Shown one piece after another: positions 32,642 through 42,042 of a stretch of 62,274 bases of DNA. Origin of the DNA: CAZNFR01 sp964572225. GTDB taxonomy: Bacteria > Bacteroidota > Bacteroidia > Bacteroidales > GCA-2748055. The notes under the pieces are model-generated. The model was not told where the DNA came from, did not search any database, and was given only the letters and a program-made list of their open reading frames with translations. Within the stretch, counting starts at the first letter, position 1. Every line of letters begins with the position of its first letter. The position numbers and the translations under genes were made by a program. The stretch is taken from positions 1 to 62,274 of the forward strand of contig CAZNFR010000010.1 of assembly GCA_964572225.1 (NCBI GenBank). The letters run 5' to 3'.

Positions 32642-34702
32642 TTATGATTGATTTTCCCCCGGAGTTTCAATCCCCTTTTCAGGATTGGAAGGAGTTTCAT
32701 CTTTATTAACGCTACCTGCCGTCGCTGCTTTACTTCTGGTCCTCCGGTTTGTTTTGGTTTCCTGTTTTATTTCTTCCCGATTGCCTTTACGGGAGCCGAA
32801 AATTTTTTCAAGGTCCTCGCTGAAGATAACTTCTTTTTCAAGTAATTTTTCAGCAAGTTCGGTAAGCCCTTTTTTATTTTCAGATAGTATTTTCTTCGCT
32901 CTCTCGTATTGTTTCTGAACAATATCTTTTACTTCCTTGTCGATAAGCTCGGCTGTCTTTTCTGAGTAGGGCTTAGTAAAATTGTATTCAGATTGGCCTG
33001 TAGAATCATAAAAGCTCAGATTACCAATGGTATTGCTCATTCCGAAATAGCTGATCATCGCATAAGCCTGTTTGGTTACTCTTTCCAGATCATTGAGAGC
33101 GCCGGTTGAAATTTTACCGAAATTGATATCCTCCGATGCTCTTCCACCAAGAATTGCACACATCTCATCAAGCATTTGTTCGGTAGTGGTAATTTGTCTT
33201 TCTTCAGGGAGGTACCAGGCAGCTCCCAGAGCTCTCCCTCTGGGGATGATGGTCACCTTAACAAGTGGGTTGGCATGCGGTAATAACCAACTTATGGTGG
33301 CGTGGCCGGCCTCATGGTAAGCAATGGTCTTTTTTTCGTCAGCAGAGATGATCTTGTTTTTCTTTTCAAGTCCTCCAATGATCCGGTCAATGGCATCGAG
33401 GAAATCCTGCTTACCAATTTTTTTTTTGTTGCTTCTCGCTGCGATCAGGGCTGACTCATTACACACATTGGCAATATCAGCTCCCGAAAAACCTGGAGTT
33501 TGTTTGGAAAGAAATTCGACATCTATGCTTTTATCCACTTTCAGTGGCCTCATATGAACCTTGAAAATCTCTTTTCGCTCATTTAGGTCCGGAAGTTCAA
33601 CAGAGATTTGCCTGTCAAAACGACCAGCCCTGAGAAGTGCCCGGTCAAGAACATCGGCCCGGTTCGTAGCTGCAAGAATGATCACACCTGAATTGGTGCC
33701 AAACCCATCCATTTCGGTTAAGAGTTGATTCAGGGTATTCTCCCTTTCATCGTTTGCACCAAAATTTGCACTTCGACCCCTGGCACGACCCACCGCATCT
33801 ATCTCATCAATAAAGACGATACAGGGAGCTTTTTCTTTGGCCTGTTTAAAAAGGTCGCGAACCCTCGATGCACCGACTCCCACGAACATTTCAACAAAAT
33901 CGGAACCTGATATAGAGAAAAATGGCACATGCGCTTCTCCGGCAACAGCCTTTGCAAGCAGTGTTTTTCCCGTTCCCGGAGGCCCTACAAGAAGAGCGCC
34001 TTTGGGTATCTTTCCTCCTAGATCCGTATATTTTTTTGGGTTTTTAAGGAAATCCACAATTTCTTTTACCTCCAACTTGGCTTCTTCAAGACCTGCAACA
34101 TCCTTAAAATCAATTTTGACATTAGTGTTCTTGTCAAATATCTGAGCCTTTGATTTACCTACGTTGAAAATATTAGCCGCACCGCCACCGGCACCAGAAC
34201 TCATCCTTCTGAATATGAACAGCCAAATTACCACCAGCAATGCAATCGGAATGACCCAGGAAAGAAGTTCTCCCAGGTAATTGTTACGGGTTTCAGTTTT
34301 AAAGTCTGGATAATTTTCAGGCGGAACTTCATCCCTTAATTTGTTCAGGTCCTCTATAAACCGGTCCTGGGATAGTATGGTGAAATAGTAAGCCGGGGTT
34401 TGCTGTCCCAATCCAATACCCCGATTACCTGTGGGGGCTTCGCCTTCTTCATTTCCGGATTTGAGGTATACTTCCACCTTTTCCTTGTTCACCACAACCA
34501 GCTTGGTAACCTCCCCCTGTCTTATTTTCTCTTCAAGCTGATACCATGTAATCTCCTCGGCATTTTCTCCAAAATTGAGGAATTGTAAGCTGAGAAACGC
34601 AACAGCAATCAAAATATAAATCCAGTACCCCCCGAATTTTGGTTTTTGTGGTCCCTGCTGCTGATTATTATTGTTTTTTTTATCTTCTGGTTTTCCGTTC
34701 AT
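32642..34702 (-). CDS. ftsH: ATP-dependent zinc metalloprotease FtsH
   Basis: Inner-membrane AAA+ protease for membrane and regulatory proteins. The 686-residue protein has TM1 (about residues 26-44), a periplasmic domain and TM2 (about 145-166). The AAA module has Walker A 'GPPGTGKTLL' near 237, 'FIDEIDAVGR' and the SRH 'ATNRADVLDRALLRAGRFDR'. The peptidase has 'HEAGH' near 461. The Lys/Arg/Thr-rich C-terminal tail is variable. It lies 5 nt after rsfS and 8 nt before the DUF2007 gene in one operon. Confidence 0.97.
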   Translation of the reverse strand: MNGKPEDKKNNNNQQQGPQKPKFGGYWIYILIAVAFLSLQFLNFGENAEEITWYQLEEKIRQGEVTKLVVVNKEKVEVYLKSGNEEGEAPTGNRGIGLGQQTPAYYFTILSQDRFIEDLNKLRDEVPPENYPDFKTETRNNYLGELLSWVIPIALLVVIWLFIFRRMSSGAGGGAANIFNVGKSKAQIFDKNTNVKIDFKDVAGLEEAKLEVKEIVDFLKNPKKYTDLGGKIPKGALLVGPPGTGKTLLAKAVAGEAHVPFFSISGSDFVEMFVGVGASRVRDLFKQAKEKAPCIVFIDEIDAVGRARGRSANFGANDERENTLNQLLTEMDGFGTNSGVIILAATNRADVLDRALLRAGRFDRQISVELPDLNERKEIFKVHMRPLKVDKSIDVEFLSKQTPGFSGADIANVCNESALIAARSNKKKIGKQDFLDAIDRIIGGLEKKNKIISADEKKTIAYHEAGHATISWLLPHANPLVKVTIIPRGRALGAAWYLPEERQITTTEQMLDEMCAILGGRASEDINFGKISTGALNDLERVTKQAYAMISYFGMSNTIGNLSFYDSTGQSEYNFTKPYSEKTAELIDKEVKDIVQKQYERAKKILSENKKGLTELAEKLLEKEVIFSEDLEKIFGSRKGNREEIKQETKTNRRTRSKAATAGSVNKDETPSNPEKGIETPGENQS

Positions 34703-34707
34703 TTTGG

Positions 34708-35082
34708 TTATTGTTTATCCTCATACTTTGTAATTAATCCGTCGGACCACAGGTCCTCGATCCGGTAAAAATTCCTTGTTTCGGGAAGAAAAACATGAAC
34801 TACCAGGTATCCGTAATCCACTAATATCCACTGACTGTTTTTAACCCCTTCAACATGGTGAGCCGGAGTGTTCGAAACTTCACGAGTTTGTTTCTTAACT
34901 TCTTCTACAATGGCACTCACCTGTGTTGTTGAATCTCCGTGACAAATAACGAAATAATCACAAACCGAATTCTCTATCTGTTTGAGATTTATACTAACAA
35001 TTTCCTTGCCTTTTTTGTTTTTGATGGATTCAATAATAACGTCCAGAAGAGGATCTTCAAAAGATTCTTGTTTTTTTACCAT
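34708..35082 (-). CDS. rsfS: Ribosome silencing factor RsfS
   Basis: Binds L14 on the 50S subunit and blocks subunit joining in starvation. The 124-residue protein has the family core 'VCDYFVICHGDSTTQVSAIVEEV' and the C-terminal 'WILVDYGYLVVHVFLPETRNFYRIEDLWSD'. The length is normal. It heads the rsfS-ftsH-DUF2007-cdsA-psd operon and is divergent from birA. Confidence 0.95.
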   Translation of the reverse strand: MVKKQESFEDPLLDVIIESIKNKKGKEIVSINLKQIENSVCDYFVICHGDSTTQVSAIVEEVKKQTREVSNTPAHHVEGVKNSQWILVDYGYLVVHVFLPETRNFYRIEDLWSDGLITKYEDKQ

Positions 35083-35103
35083 TCTCGATTAAATTCTCTT
35101 CTG

Positions 35104-35111
35104 CAAAGTTA
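35104..35111 (-). promoter_or_regulatory. -7 box of the rsfS-ftsH operon
   Basis: Minus-strand TAACTTTG matches TAnnTTTG and lies 22 nt before the rsfS start codon. The -33 position is not convincing. A divergent plus-strand TATATTTG lies close by at 35126-35133 and could serve birA with a long leader. Confidence 0.5.
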
Positions 35112-35310
35112 CGCAAAATAATAGGTATATTTGGCAGAAAGTTAGATTGTTGCATTTTTTTTAACGCCAGCTCGTAGCAACCTGCCTGATTTTTTAGGAT
35201 CATGGGATTTTGGTCGTGTTTAGTTTAGTTGATCGTAATTGTGAAACCCTGATCCTTAATGGAACTGACATTTTGACTTAATATCTGAGGTATACATAAT
35301 CTTTGGTTAA

Positions 35311-36048
35311 TTGAAAGAAAGATCCGTGCAATATCGATTTTTTCCAATTGTCGATTCCACCAACGATAAGATCCGGGAGTTGGTATTGAAGAAAGAAGTT
35401 CAACTCCCAGCTACGGTTAGGGCCGGATTTCAAACTCAGGGGAGGGGACAGGCCGAAAACCGCTGGATCAGCGATAAAGAATTAAACCTGCTTATCAGCT
35501 ATGGATTTCATCCGGAAGGACTGGAGGCCACAGAAAATTTCCGGGTCCTCGTGGTCATTTCTGTTGCCTTATCCAATCTTCTCTTTAAACTCGGACTTAA
35601 AGCTGAGATAAAATGGCCCAATGATATCATGGTTCGGGAAAAAAAAATATGCGGGGTCCTTATTGAAAACACCATTGCCGGGAAGTGGATGCAACTTGTT
35701 ATCGCAGGCATCGGACTCAATGTAAATCAGTCGAGCTTCCCTGATCTTCCTCTAAAAGCCACCAGCCTTATTAATGAAGGACTGGAAACGGATCCGGAAA
35801 TTCTGTGGAGAGACCTCGTGAATGAAATCGAGCTTCTTACTGCTACTATGACAACCGATGCCTATTTCAAAACCCATGAGATCTATTTAAGCAGGTTATA
35901 CCGATTGAATATTTTGTCCGAATATTCCGATTCAACCGGGATTTTCCTGGGTAAGATAAAGGGAATAAATGCCGAAGGAAAACTAATTATAACTAAAAAC
36001 GGGGGAGAAACATTAAAGTATGCATTTAAAGAAGTGGAATATCGTTAA
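35311..36048 (+). CDS. birA: Biotin--[acetyl-CoA-carboxylase] ligase
   Basis: Activates biotin as biotinyl-AMP and transfers it to the biotin carboxyl carrier protein. The catalytic domain shows 'VDSTNDKIRELV', 'RAGFQTQGRGQAENRWISDKELNLLISY' and 'KWPNDIMVREKKICGVLIEN'. A short C-terminal SH3-like domain is present. There is no N-terminal helix-turn-helix, so it cannot act as a DNA-binding repressor. The start is unusual: TTG at 35311, or GTG at 35326 (five codons later). Both lack an ATG alternative and both keep the domain intact. Confidence 0.93.
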   Translation: MKERSVQYRFFPIVDSTNDKIRELVLKKEVQLPATVRAGFQTQGRGQAENRWISDKELNLLISYGFHPEGLEATENFRVLVVISVALSNLLFKLGLKAEIKWPNDIMVREKKICGVLIENTIAGKWMQLVIAGIGLNVNQSSFPDLPLKATSLINEGLETDPEILWRDLVNEIELLTATMTTDAYFKTHEIYLSRLYRLNILSEYSDSTGIFLGKIKGINAEGKLIITKNGGETLKYAFKEVEYR

Positions 36049-36453
36049 TTAAAATTCCATGGTCTCCACCCGGTCAATTAACATATCCACAAAGTTCTTG
36101 AGGGGTTTTTTGACCATGGTCATCATCATCATATTTACCTGAGGGTCAACCGTTATGCGAATCCTGGTATCGTTATCTTCAACCTGTTTTAATTGGATCC
36201 ACATTGTCATGGCTACCGGAGTCTGACCTTCAGAAGTGATTTTGATTAACTTCGGCTCCTCTTTTTCGATTATTCTTAATCCGGCCTGCCCAAGTCCATC
36301 AATACTGAAAGAACATGACTCTCCATCCGATTTCCAGTTTTTAACCGATTCGGAGGGAATAAGATGTTCGAAATTATTAAAATCAGATAAGAAATCGAAT
36401 ACCTTTTTATCTGAACTGTTTATTTTGCCTGTTCGGCTTTCAATTTTTGCCAT
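36049..36453 (-). CDS. SRPBCC (START/Bet v1-like) protein
   Basis: A 134-residue protein of the SRPBCC hydrophobic-ligand fold. It opens with 'KIESRTGKINSSDKKVFDFLSDFNNF', then 'WKSDGESCSFSIDGLGQAGLRI', and ends with a long helix ('VKKPLKNFVDMLIDRVE'). The ligand is unknown. It begins 3 nt after pyrE ends and so is translated with it. Its end directly abuts birA (convergent, no gap). Confidence 0.85.
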   Translation of the reverse strand: MAKIESRTGKINSSDKKVFDFLSDFNNFEHLIPSESVKNWKSDGESCSFSIDGLGQAGLRIIEKEEPKLIKITSEGQTPVAMTMWIQLKQVEDNDTRIRITVDPQVNMMMMTMVKKPLKNFVDMLIDRVETMEF

Positions 36454-36456
36454 AAA

Positions 36457-37092
36457 TTAATTTTCTTTTTTCCAATTACCAGGATCCTTTCTCCATTCCA
36501 AAAGGACAGCACTTTCCTTTTCAGTTATGTATCCTGATTCAAGCGCTTCATTCACAAGATCATGGTAGTTCCCAAGGGATATCAGCCGGCAATCCTCCCG
36601 CTTAAAATTTTCTTCAGCTACAGGGAATCCATAGGTAAAAATGGCAGTCATGCCCAAAACAACCGCCCCTTCATTTCTAAGTGCCCTGACTGCACTCAGG
36701 CTGCTGCCCCCGGTGGAAACCAGATCTTCTACTACAACAACCTTCCTGTCTGCCTCCAGATAACCTTCAATACGGTTTTGCAACCCATGCTCCTTGGAGG
36801 AAGAACGGATATAAATGAGGGGCAGATTTAACTGATCTGCTACAAGTGCACCCTGGGCAATAGCTCCGGTTGCAACTCCGGCAATCACCTCTGCATCAGG
36901 AAACTCAGCAAGGATGATCTCAGAGAATTGTTTTTTTATATAATCCCTGATCTCCGGAAATGAAAGGGTTCTCCTATTATCACAATAAATTGGGGATAAC
37001 CATCCGGATGCCCAGGGAAATGGGTTTGATGGTTGAAGTTTAATTGACTTACTTTGTAACAAATATCTGGAGATCTGTCGGGCAGTATCCAT
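36457..37092 (-). CDS. pyrE: Orotate phosphoribosyltransferase
   Basis: Converts orotate and PRPP to OMP in pyrimidine synthesis. The 211-residue protein has 'WASGWLSPIYCDNR', 'VIAGVATGAIAQGALVAD', 'YIRSSSKEHG' and the PRPP-binding motif 'VVVVEDLVSTGGSS'. Length is typical. It is followed after 3 nt by the SRPBCC gene and is divergent from the NUDIX gene. Confidence 0.96.
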   Translation of the reverse strand: MDTARQISRYLLQSKSIKLQPSNPFPWASGWLSPIYCDNRRTLSFPEIRDYIKKQFSEIILAEFPDAEVIAGVATGAIAQGALVADQLNLPLIYIRSSSKEHGLQNRIEGYLEADRKVVVVEDLVSTGGSSLSAVRALRNEGAVVLGMTAIFTYGFPVAEENFKREDCRLISLGNYHDLVNEALESGYITEKESAVLLEWRKDPGNWKKEN

Positions 37093-37187
37093 TCAGTTGT
37101 GATTAATTAATACTATAATTTGTAACCTGCCTTTCCCTGGGTAATCAGATAGGTTTTTACATAAAGAGCTAAAAAAAAACTCAACAA

Positions 37188-37802
37188 ATGTATAAAGTTT
37201 TTTTTAAGGACAGAATTGTTTTCTTTTCGGATTCCGACAGAAATTCTCCCAAAGATGATGGAAAAATTTGGGTTTGTAACTCTCAGGAGCGGGTAAAGGA
37301 AGCTCTGGATGCATTTCTGGCCGATTCAGACATTCGGGAATTACACTATGTAAGCCCTGATATAAGCAGCCTTAAAACGAGATTTCAGGAATTAACTTTA
37401 CCAATAACTGCAGCAGGGGGTATCATTTTAAATGAAAAGGAAGAAATCCTTTTTATCAGACGAAACGAATTATGGGACCTGCCAAAAGGGAAACTTGACC
37501 AGGGTGAATCTCCTGAGGACTGTGCTTATCGTGAAGTAAAGGAAGAAACCGGAATAAAGTCATTAAATGTATTGTATCCAGGTGAAATCACTTATCATAT
37601 TTATCTTTTAAACGGAAAGCTTATTCTTAAAGATACTCACTGGTTCATAATGCAAGCCCCAGATAATCAGAATTTTACTCCACAATTTAAGGAAAACATT
37701 ACCCGGGTCGAGTGGATGGACAGAAATGCCTATGAAAAAGTCCGCAATGAAACCTTTCCATTGATCTGGGATCTGGTAAATAATTTCAAACTTCACCCAT
37801 AG
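37188..37802 (+). CDS. NUDIX hydrolase
   Basis: A 204-residue protein. The N-terminal ~70 residues are a small domain of unknown function ('MYKVFFKDRIVFFSD'). The C-terminal NUDIX domain starts at 'AAGGIILNEKEEILFI' and contains the complete box G-x5-E-x7-R-E-V-x-E-E-T-G-I beginning at 'GKLDQGE'. Such proteins hydrolyse nucleoside diphosphates linked to X. The substrate is not predictable. The 3' end overlaps the convergent thioredoxin-fold gene by 17 nt. Confidence 0.9.
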   Translation: MYKVFFKDRIVFFSDSDRNSPKDDGKIWVCNSQERVKEALDAFLADSDIRELHYVSPDISSLKTRFQELTLPITAAGGIILNEKEEILFIRRNELWDLPKGKLDQGESPEDCAYREVKEETGIKSLNVLYPGEITYHIYLLNGKLILKDTHWFIMQAPDNQNFTPQFKENITRVEWMDRNAYEKVRNETFPLIWDLVNNFKLHP

Positions 37803-39189
37803 ACCTGAGGATTAGGAAAAGCATTTTCTCTATGTCTGCGGAAGGGGAGGGAGCAGGATTACGAATGATTCTCCCATCCCGATCTAAAATTAAGAAAACA
37901 GGATAATCTTTTATTAAGTATTCTTTGTGTAAATTTTCTGCAACCTCCATGGGTATCAGGTGCCATTCAAACCCATTTTCTTCTGCCATTTTCCCTATGG
38001 CCTGTCTGTCTCCACCATCTATGAAACTTATGATCTTGAGGAATTTTTGGTGCTTTTCATGAAGATACGCCAGATATTTTAATTCGCGCAAACAATTTAG
38101 GCTATTCATGGAACAGAATGAGATATAGACAAGGGGAGTATCCTCCGATCGAGGTGTAATCCTGTTCCCTTTCTGGTCTTCAAGGCTAAACCAGGGAGCC
38201 ATCCTACCAGGTTCCATTTTAAATAGCCTTTCATCTAACTCCTTTACAATTGCACTAACCATAGGGTATGTGGCATTTTCTTCAAGCATGGATAATTTCC
38301 GGATCAACAATTCCCTGCTAATCCTCCCCGCAAAATAGCCCAGATAAGCCTCCCTTAGATAGACCATCTCAAACAGGGTGTCATTGCTTAGTACCGGGTC
38401 AGATTTAACCCATTTCCTGAATTGTGGTGGGTCCATTCGGGTGAATTCAGGATAGATATTGGAAAAATACTCTTTTTTTCTCAGATGGTCGAAATACCTG
38501 TCGAGTAACAATCTGAAGACTTCCCTGTAGGCAGGATTATGGAAATTAACCGTTTGCTCAACTATATACCGGTGGATCAGAGTATCCAGGTTATGATCAC
38601 TCAGGATAAATTCCAATACTCCGATTTTATTATAGATCCATTGTTGATAGTAGTCCTCCTGATCTGGCAGGATATTTTCAATCGCATTTACTTTCATAAA
38701 GGAATCCAATTTGATCCTGCCCAAATCATGGTCATAAAACCTTACTACCTGCATTGCATGGAAGGGGTCAAAAACTTCATTAAACTCAAGGATCTTGTCG
38801 TTAAGGAGAGAATTATCAGGGCAATCAGGGCAGATGCACCTTGTCTGAACAGGCCCCAGGGATTCCATCGTATTAACCTCAAGTTCACCTCCTGGAATGC
38901 GGACAATGTTTTCTTTCCCGGGTTCAGGAAAGAAGTAATATAGCCTTTGGTCAAATGATAAGTAAAGAGGATCCTGATTTTTAATTCCAAGATCTATGGA
39001 AAAATAGCCGCTGCTGTCAGTCTTAATCGTATCCAGGTTTTTTTTGACATCAAAGAAAGGGTCGACAAACCGGAATACCTCTATTATTTGGTTGCTTTGA
39101 CCGTTAATTTGGCCGCTTATCCTTGTGTTTTGACCCTGAAGGACTGTAGACAGGAACCAAAACAGGAAAAGAAACAGGATACGTATCAT
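37786..39189 (-). CDS. Exported thioredoxin-fold (TlpA-like) protein without a CXXC motif
   Basis: A 467-residue protein with a signal peptide (about residues 1-19). An N-terminal beta domain resembles the DUF4369/carboxypeptidase-regulatory-like regions of Bacteroidota thioredoxin proteins. A helical middle follows, then a C-terminal thioredoxin fold from about 325 ('RMAPWFSLEDQKGNRIT ... PLVYISFCSMNSLNCLREL ... KDYPVFLILDRDGRII'). The usual active site W-C-x-x-C is replaced by C-x6-C. Pairs such as C-I-C-P-D-C occur in the N-terminal half. It lies 2 nt behind coaD. It is probably periplasmic, and its redox activity is doubtful. Confidence 0.8.
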   Translation of the reverse strand: MIRILFLFLFWFLSTVLQGQNTRISGQINGQSNQIIEVFRFVDPFFDVKKNLDTIKTDSSGYFSIDLGIKNQDPLYLSFDQRLYYFFPEPGKENIVRIPGGELEVNTMESLGPVQTRCICPDCPDNSLLNDKILEFNEVFDPFHAMQVVRFYDHDLGRIKLDSFMKVNAIENILPDQEDYYQQWIYNKIGVLEFILSDHNLDTLIHRYIVEQTVNFHNPAYREVFRLLLDRYFDHLRKKEYFSNIYPEFTRMDPPQFRKWVKSDPVLSNDTLFEMVYLREAYLGYFAGRISRELLIRKLSMLEENATYPMVSAIVKELDERLFKMEPGRMAPWFSLEDQKGNRITPRSEDTPLVYISFCSMNSLNCLRELKYLAYLHEKHQKFLKIISFIDGGDRQAIGKMAEENGFEWHLIPMEVAENLHKEYLIKDYPVFLILDRDGRIIRNPAPSPSADIEKMLFLILRSMGEV

Positions 39190-39191
39190 TG

Positions 39192-39662
39192 TTAAAGGTA
39201 TTTTTTAATATCTATGCCCGGAGGAAGAAATTTGTCAGCATTACCGTTGTGCAAGAGAATATCCCTGACGATGGTTGAGTTGACCGGTGTGTATTCAGGG
39301 GCCGTAAGCAGGAATATGGATTCAAGTTCAGGTCTCATGGCTTTGTTAACCTGACCGATCGCCCGTTCATATTCAAAATCTGCCGAGGTTCTTAACCCCC
39401 GAAGCAGATATTTGCCATTTACCCTGGCACAAAAATCCACAGTAAGTCCTTCGTAATGTTCTACCTTAATTTTGGAATTTCCCTGGAAAACGTCCCTGAT
39501 CAGGCGCTTGCGGTTTTCAAGGCTGAGATAGGTTTTTTTCGAGGAATTGTATCCGATTGCAATAATTATTTTATCAAAAAGCGGAAGGGCCCTGTTGACC
39601 ACAGAATAATGTCCGATGGTGAAAGGGTCAAATGAACCGGGAAATACTGCAATCTTATCCAT
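39192..39662 (-). CDS. coaD: Phosphopantetheine adenylyltransferase
   Basis: Fourth step of coenzyme A synthesis: dephospho-CoA from 4'-phosphopantetheine and ATP. The 156-residue protein begins 'MDKIAVFPGSFDPFTIGH' with the T-x-G-H nucleotidyltransferase motif at residues 15-18. The second motif lies in the C-terminal 'NSTIVRDIL'. The frame is open for 20 more codons upstream, but homologues start at the ATG used here. The permease gene ends 49 nt upstream and the TlpA-like gene starts 2 nt downstream. Confidence 0.95.
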   Translation of the reverse strand: MDKIAVFPGSFDPFTIGHYSVVNRALPLFDKIIIAIGYNSSKKTYLSLENRKRLIRDVFQGNSKIKVEHYEGLTVDFCARVNGKYLLRGLRTSADFEYERAIGQVNKAMRPELESIFLLTAPEYTPVNSTIVRDILLHNGNADKFLPPGIDIKKYL

Positions 39663-39711
39663 TCCATTAGATTTTGTTCGGGGGTAAAGGTAAGCAGCCC
39701 TCAACGTTTTA

Positions 39712-41958
39712 TCAAGTTTCACTGTTTTCTATAATGGAAATATCTTTTTCCTGATTGCATGAAACGAAAAGAGTATTGCTAAGGTTTTCATATCCTTCAA
39801 AGATTCTGGATCCTTCATTTCGAATCCGCTCATATCGGAAGCCAACAATGATCAAATCAGCATCCACCGACTTTTCCTTGATTATCTGGGTTTTCGATTG
39901 TGTATCCTCCATTGCGATGAGGTTTATATTTGCCGGAGAAATCGGGATCCGCCCTTCTTTAATTAGACCCATCAGATCCTGCCTTTTCCTGGCAAGATCA
40001 TCTTTTTGGTAAAGGGCGTTTATTTTAATATATCCGTTTCGCCATTCAGGATGGCCGAGAATAATGTAGCCCAACAGAATCATGAGATTTGCATTTTCAT
40101 AATCGCTTGACGTCAGCCAAATATGGATCTGTTGCTTATACCCAAATCCCTTAAAGGAAGTATGAAGAACGCATATATCAAATCCGGTGGAAAGCAAGAG
40201 ATTATGAGTTTTAAGAGCATCGTTCAGACTTTCAGGATGGGACTTTGAAAATTCAAATAAAATAAGATTGTTTCCTTTGCCCGAAATACCTGAAAGCTGA
40301 ATTACCTGCGCAATAGCAGAGGTGTAGGATGGACTGATGATGGTATCCAGGTACACCCTGCTTTTACTACCGGAAGCCAGGTTGATTAACCTCTCCAACA
40401 CTTCTTTGGATTCCCGGTTGGTTTTTTCCGAGAGAACTCCTTTAATAAAATGAATATAGGTACCAAACCCGTATTTAAAGGATATCCATCGTAATAGATC
40501 GAAGGCCGACCTTCTAATAAAAGTATCCTGGCTGACACAGATGGCAAAAGGCCTCCAGCTTTTATCCAGGTCTTCTTTATCTGCTCTTTGTGCAAAAATC
40601 TGGATCTGCCGGCTAAGTTGAAATATCACACCCCGGAAAAGTTTTTCCAATCCCTTTTTTTCAGGGCGGTAGGAAGTCACCATAAAATAAATGATGGACA
40701 TTATTACCAGTGACAGGATAGCGTAAGGCATATTCATTTTAAATATCAACCAGATAGAGAGTACTCCACCTATCAGAGAAAAGTACCATCTCGACTTAAA
40801 GGTTGGTCTGTAAGAAGGATCTGCAGCAAAATGTTCCAGCAGTGAAATCAGACATATTGCCCCATAAGTAACCATAAAGAACATGGATATTATCTGGGCC
40901 ACAAAATCAATATCCCCAATGGTGACGAAAAAAATTCCAATTACTACGGTTATCCAGGCTGAATTAACAGGCTCATTATCTTTCTGCTTACCTCTAGCAA
41001 GCCATCTGTTTATAAAGGTTGATGGAAAAATCTCATCCACACCAATGGCCTGTAGAGTGCGGGGTGCTACAATGATGGATCCGAGAGCTGAAGAAATCGA
41101 CGCTGCAGCAAGTCCAATAGGCACAATGGGTCCCCATATCGCAATTCTTTGCATAATAAGCTGATCATTTGCAAGGTCCTCCGGAGATGCAGAGATTGCT
41201 AATTTGTAGGTTATGATCACATAAACGAAAAAACCGACCACAGTTGCCCATAGAGTCCCCGTAGGTATGGATTTTGAAGGATCCTTAAGATCGCCTGAAA
41301 GACCCAGTCCAGCGGCGAGCCCGGTAAAAGCTGGAAAAATGATCGTAAAAACATAAAAGAATGGATCAGGAAAATCAACCCGGTTGGTGATCTCAAATGT
41401 AAGCCCTTCTTCTACGGGGTTACCTAACAATACAAAGATGATGGCGGTGAATAATATCACTACTACGACGTAAAGGGCCTTCATTCCAATATTTGCTCCC
41501 CGCGTAAGCATAAGGACAGAGAGGATAATCATGGTAGGTATACTGATGAACCTTTTATCAAACTCTGCAATGCCAAAGCGTTGGTTAAGCCAATCGATAA
41601 GTGGCTCAGCAGATTCACCAAACGCAATAACATAAAAGGAAACACTGATTGCCTGAGAAAGGAAAAGAGCAATGCCTATGGAGGCACCAATGTTTAAACC
41701 AAAGGAACGGGATATAATATAATAGGCCCCTCCTCCCTGTACCTTTTGATTTGTTGCAATTTCAGCAATTGCCATAGCAGTCGGGATGGTAACAAGATGC
41801 CCGAGGAAAATGATCATTAATGCCCCAAAGAAACCGTGATGACCCACCGCATATCCGAATCGTAAAAATAATATGGCACCGAGGATGGTCGAGATTGTGG
41901 TCATGAAGACCGGCATGGTGCCAAAGTTAGCCTTGCTGTTAACCAGCGAATTTGCCAT
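39712..41958 (-). CDS. Cation-chloride cotransporter-like (SLC12/APC) permease
   Basis: A 748-residue inner-membrane protein. The opening 'GTMPVFMTTISTILGAILFLRFGYAVGHHG' and 'QGGGAYYIISRSFG' match the Na-K-Cl cotransporter (SLC12) branch of the amino-acid-polyamine-cation superfamily. It has about 12 TM helices up to residue 440 ('GLAAGLGLSGDLKDPSKSIPTGTL'). The soluble C-terminal half of about 300 residues has universal-stress-like stretches ('DADLIIVGFRYERI'), as in other bacterial members. The ions moved are not known. It heads the permease-coaD-TlpA-like unit. Confidence 0.86.
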   Translation of the reverse strand: MANSLVNSKANFGTMPVFMTTISTILGAILFLRFGYAVGHHGFFGALMIIFLGHLVTIPTAMAIAEIATNQKVQGGGAYYIISRSFGLNIGASIGIALFLSQAISVSFYVIAFGESAEPLIDWLNQRFGIAEFDKRFISIPTMIILSVLMLTRGANIGMKALYVVVVILFTAIIFVLLGNPVEEGLTFEITNRVDFPDPFFYVFTIIFPAFTGLAAGLGLSGDLKDPSKSIPTGTLWATVVGFFVYVIITYKLAISASPEDLANDQLIMQRIAIWGPIVPIGLAAASISSALGSIIVAPRTLQAIGVDEIFPSTFINRWLARGKQKDNEPVNSAWITVVIGIFFVTIGDIDFVAQIISMFFMVTYGAICLISLLEHFAADPSYRPTFKSRWYFSLIGGVLSIWLIFKMNMPYAILSLVIMSIIYFMVTSYRPEKKGLEKLFRGVIFQLSRQIQIFAQRADKEDLDKSWRPFAICVSQDTFIRRSAFDLLRWISFKYGFGTYIHFIKGVLSEKTNRESKEVLERLINLASGSKSRVYLDTIISPSYTSAIAQVIQLSGISGKGNNLILFEFSKSHPESLNDALKTHNLLLSTGFDICVLHTSFKGFGYKQQIHIWLTSSDYENANLMILLGYIILGHPEWRNGYIKINALYQKDDLARKRQDLMGLIKEGRIPISPANINLIAMEDTQSKTQIIKEKSVDADLIIVGFRYERIRNEGSRIFEGYENLSNTLFVSCNQEKDISIIENSET

Positions 41959-42042
41959 ACATTCCTTGATTTATCGTTGGCCGATAATACGAAAAAAAAG
42001 TAAAACAGCCAACAGGGCTTGCAAAGGAGTGTGTACCCCGGT

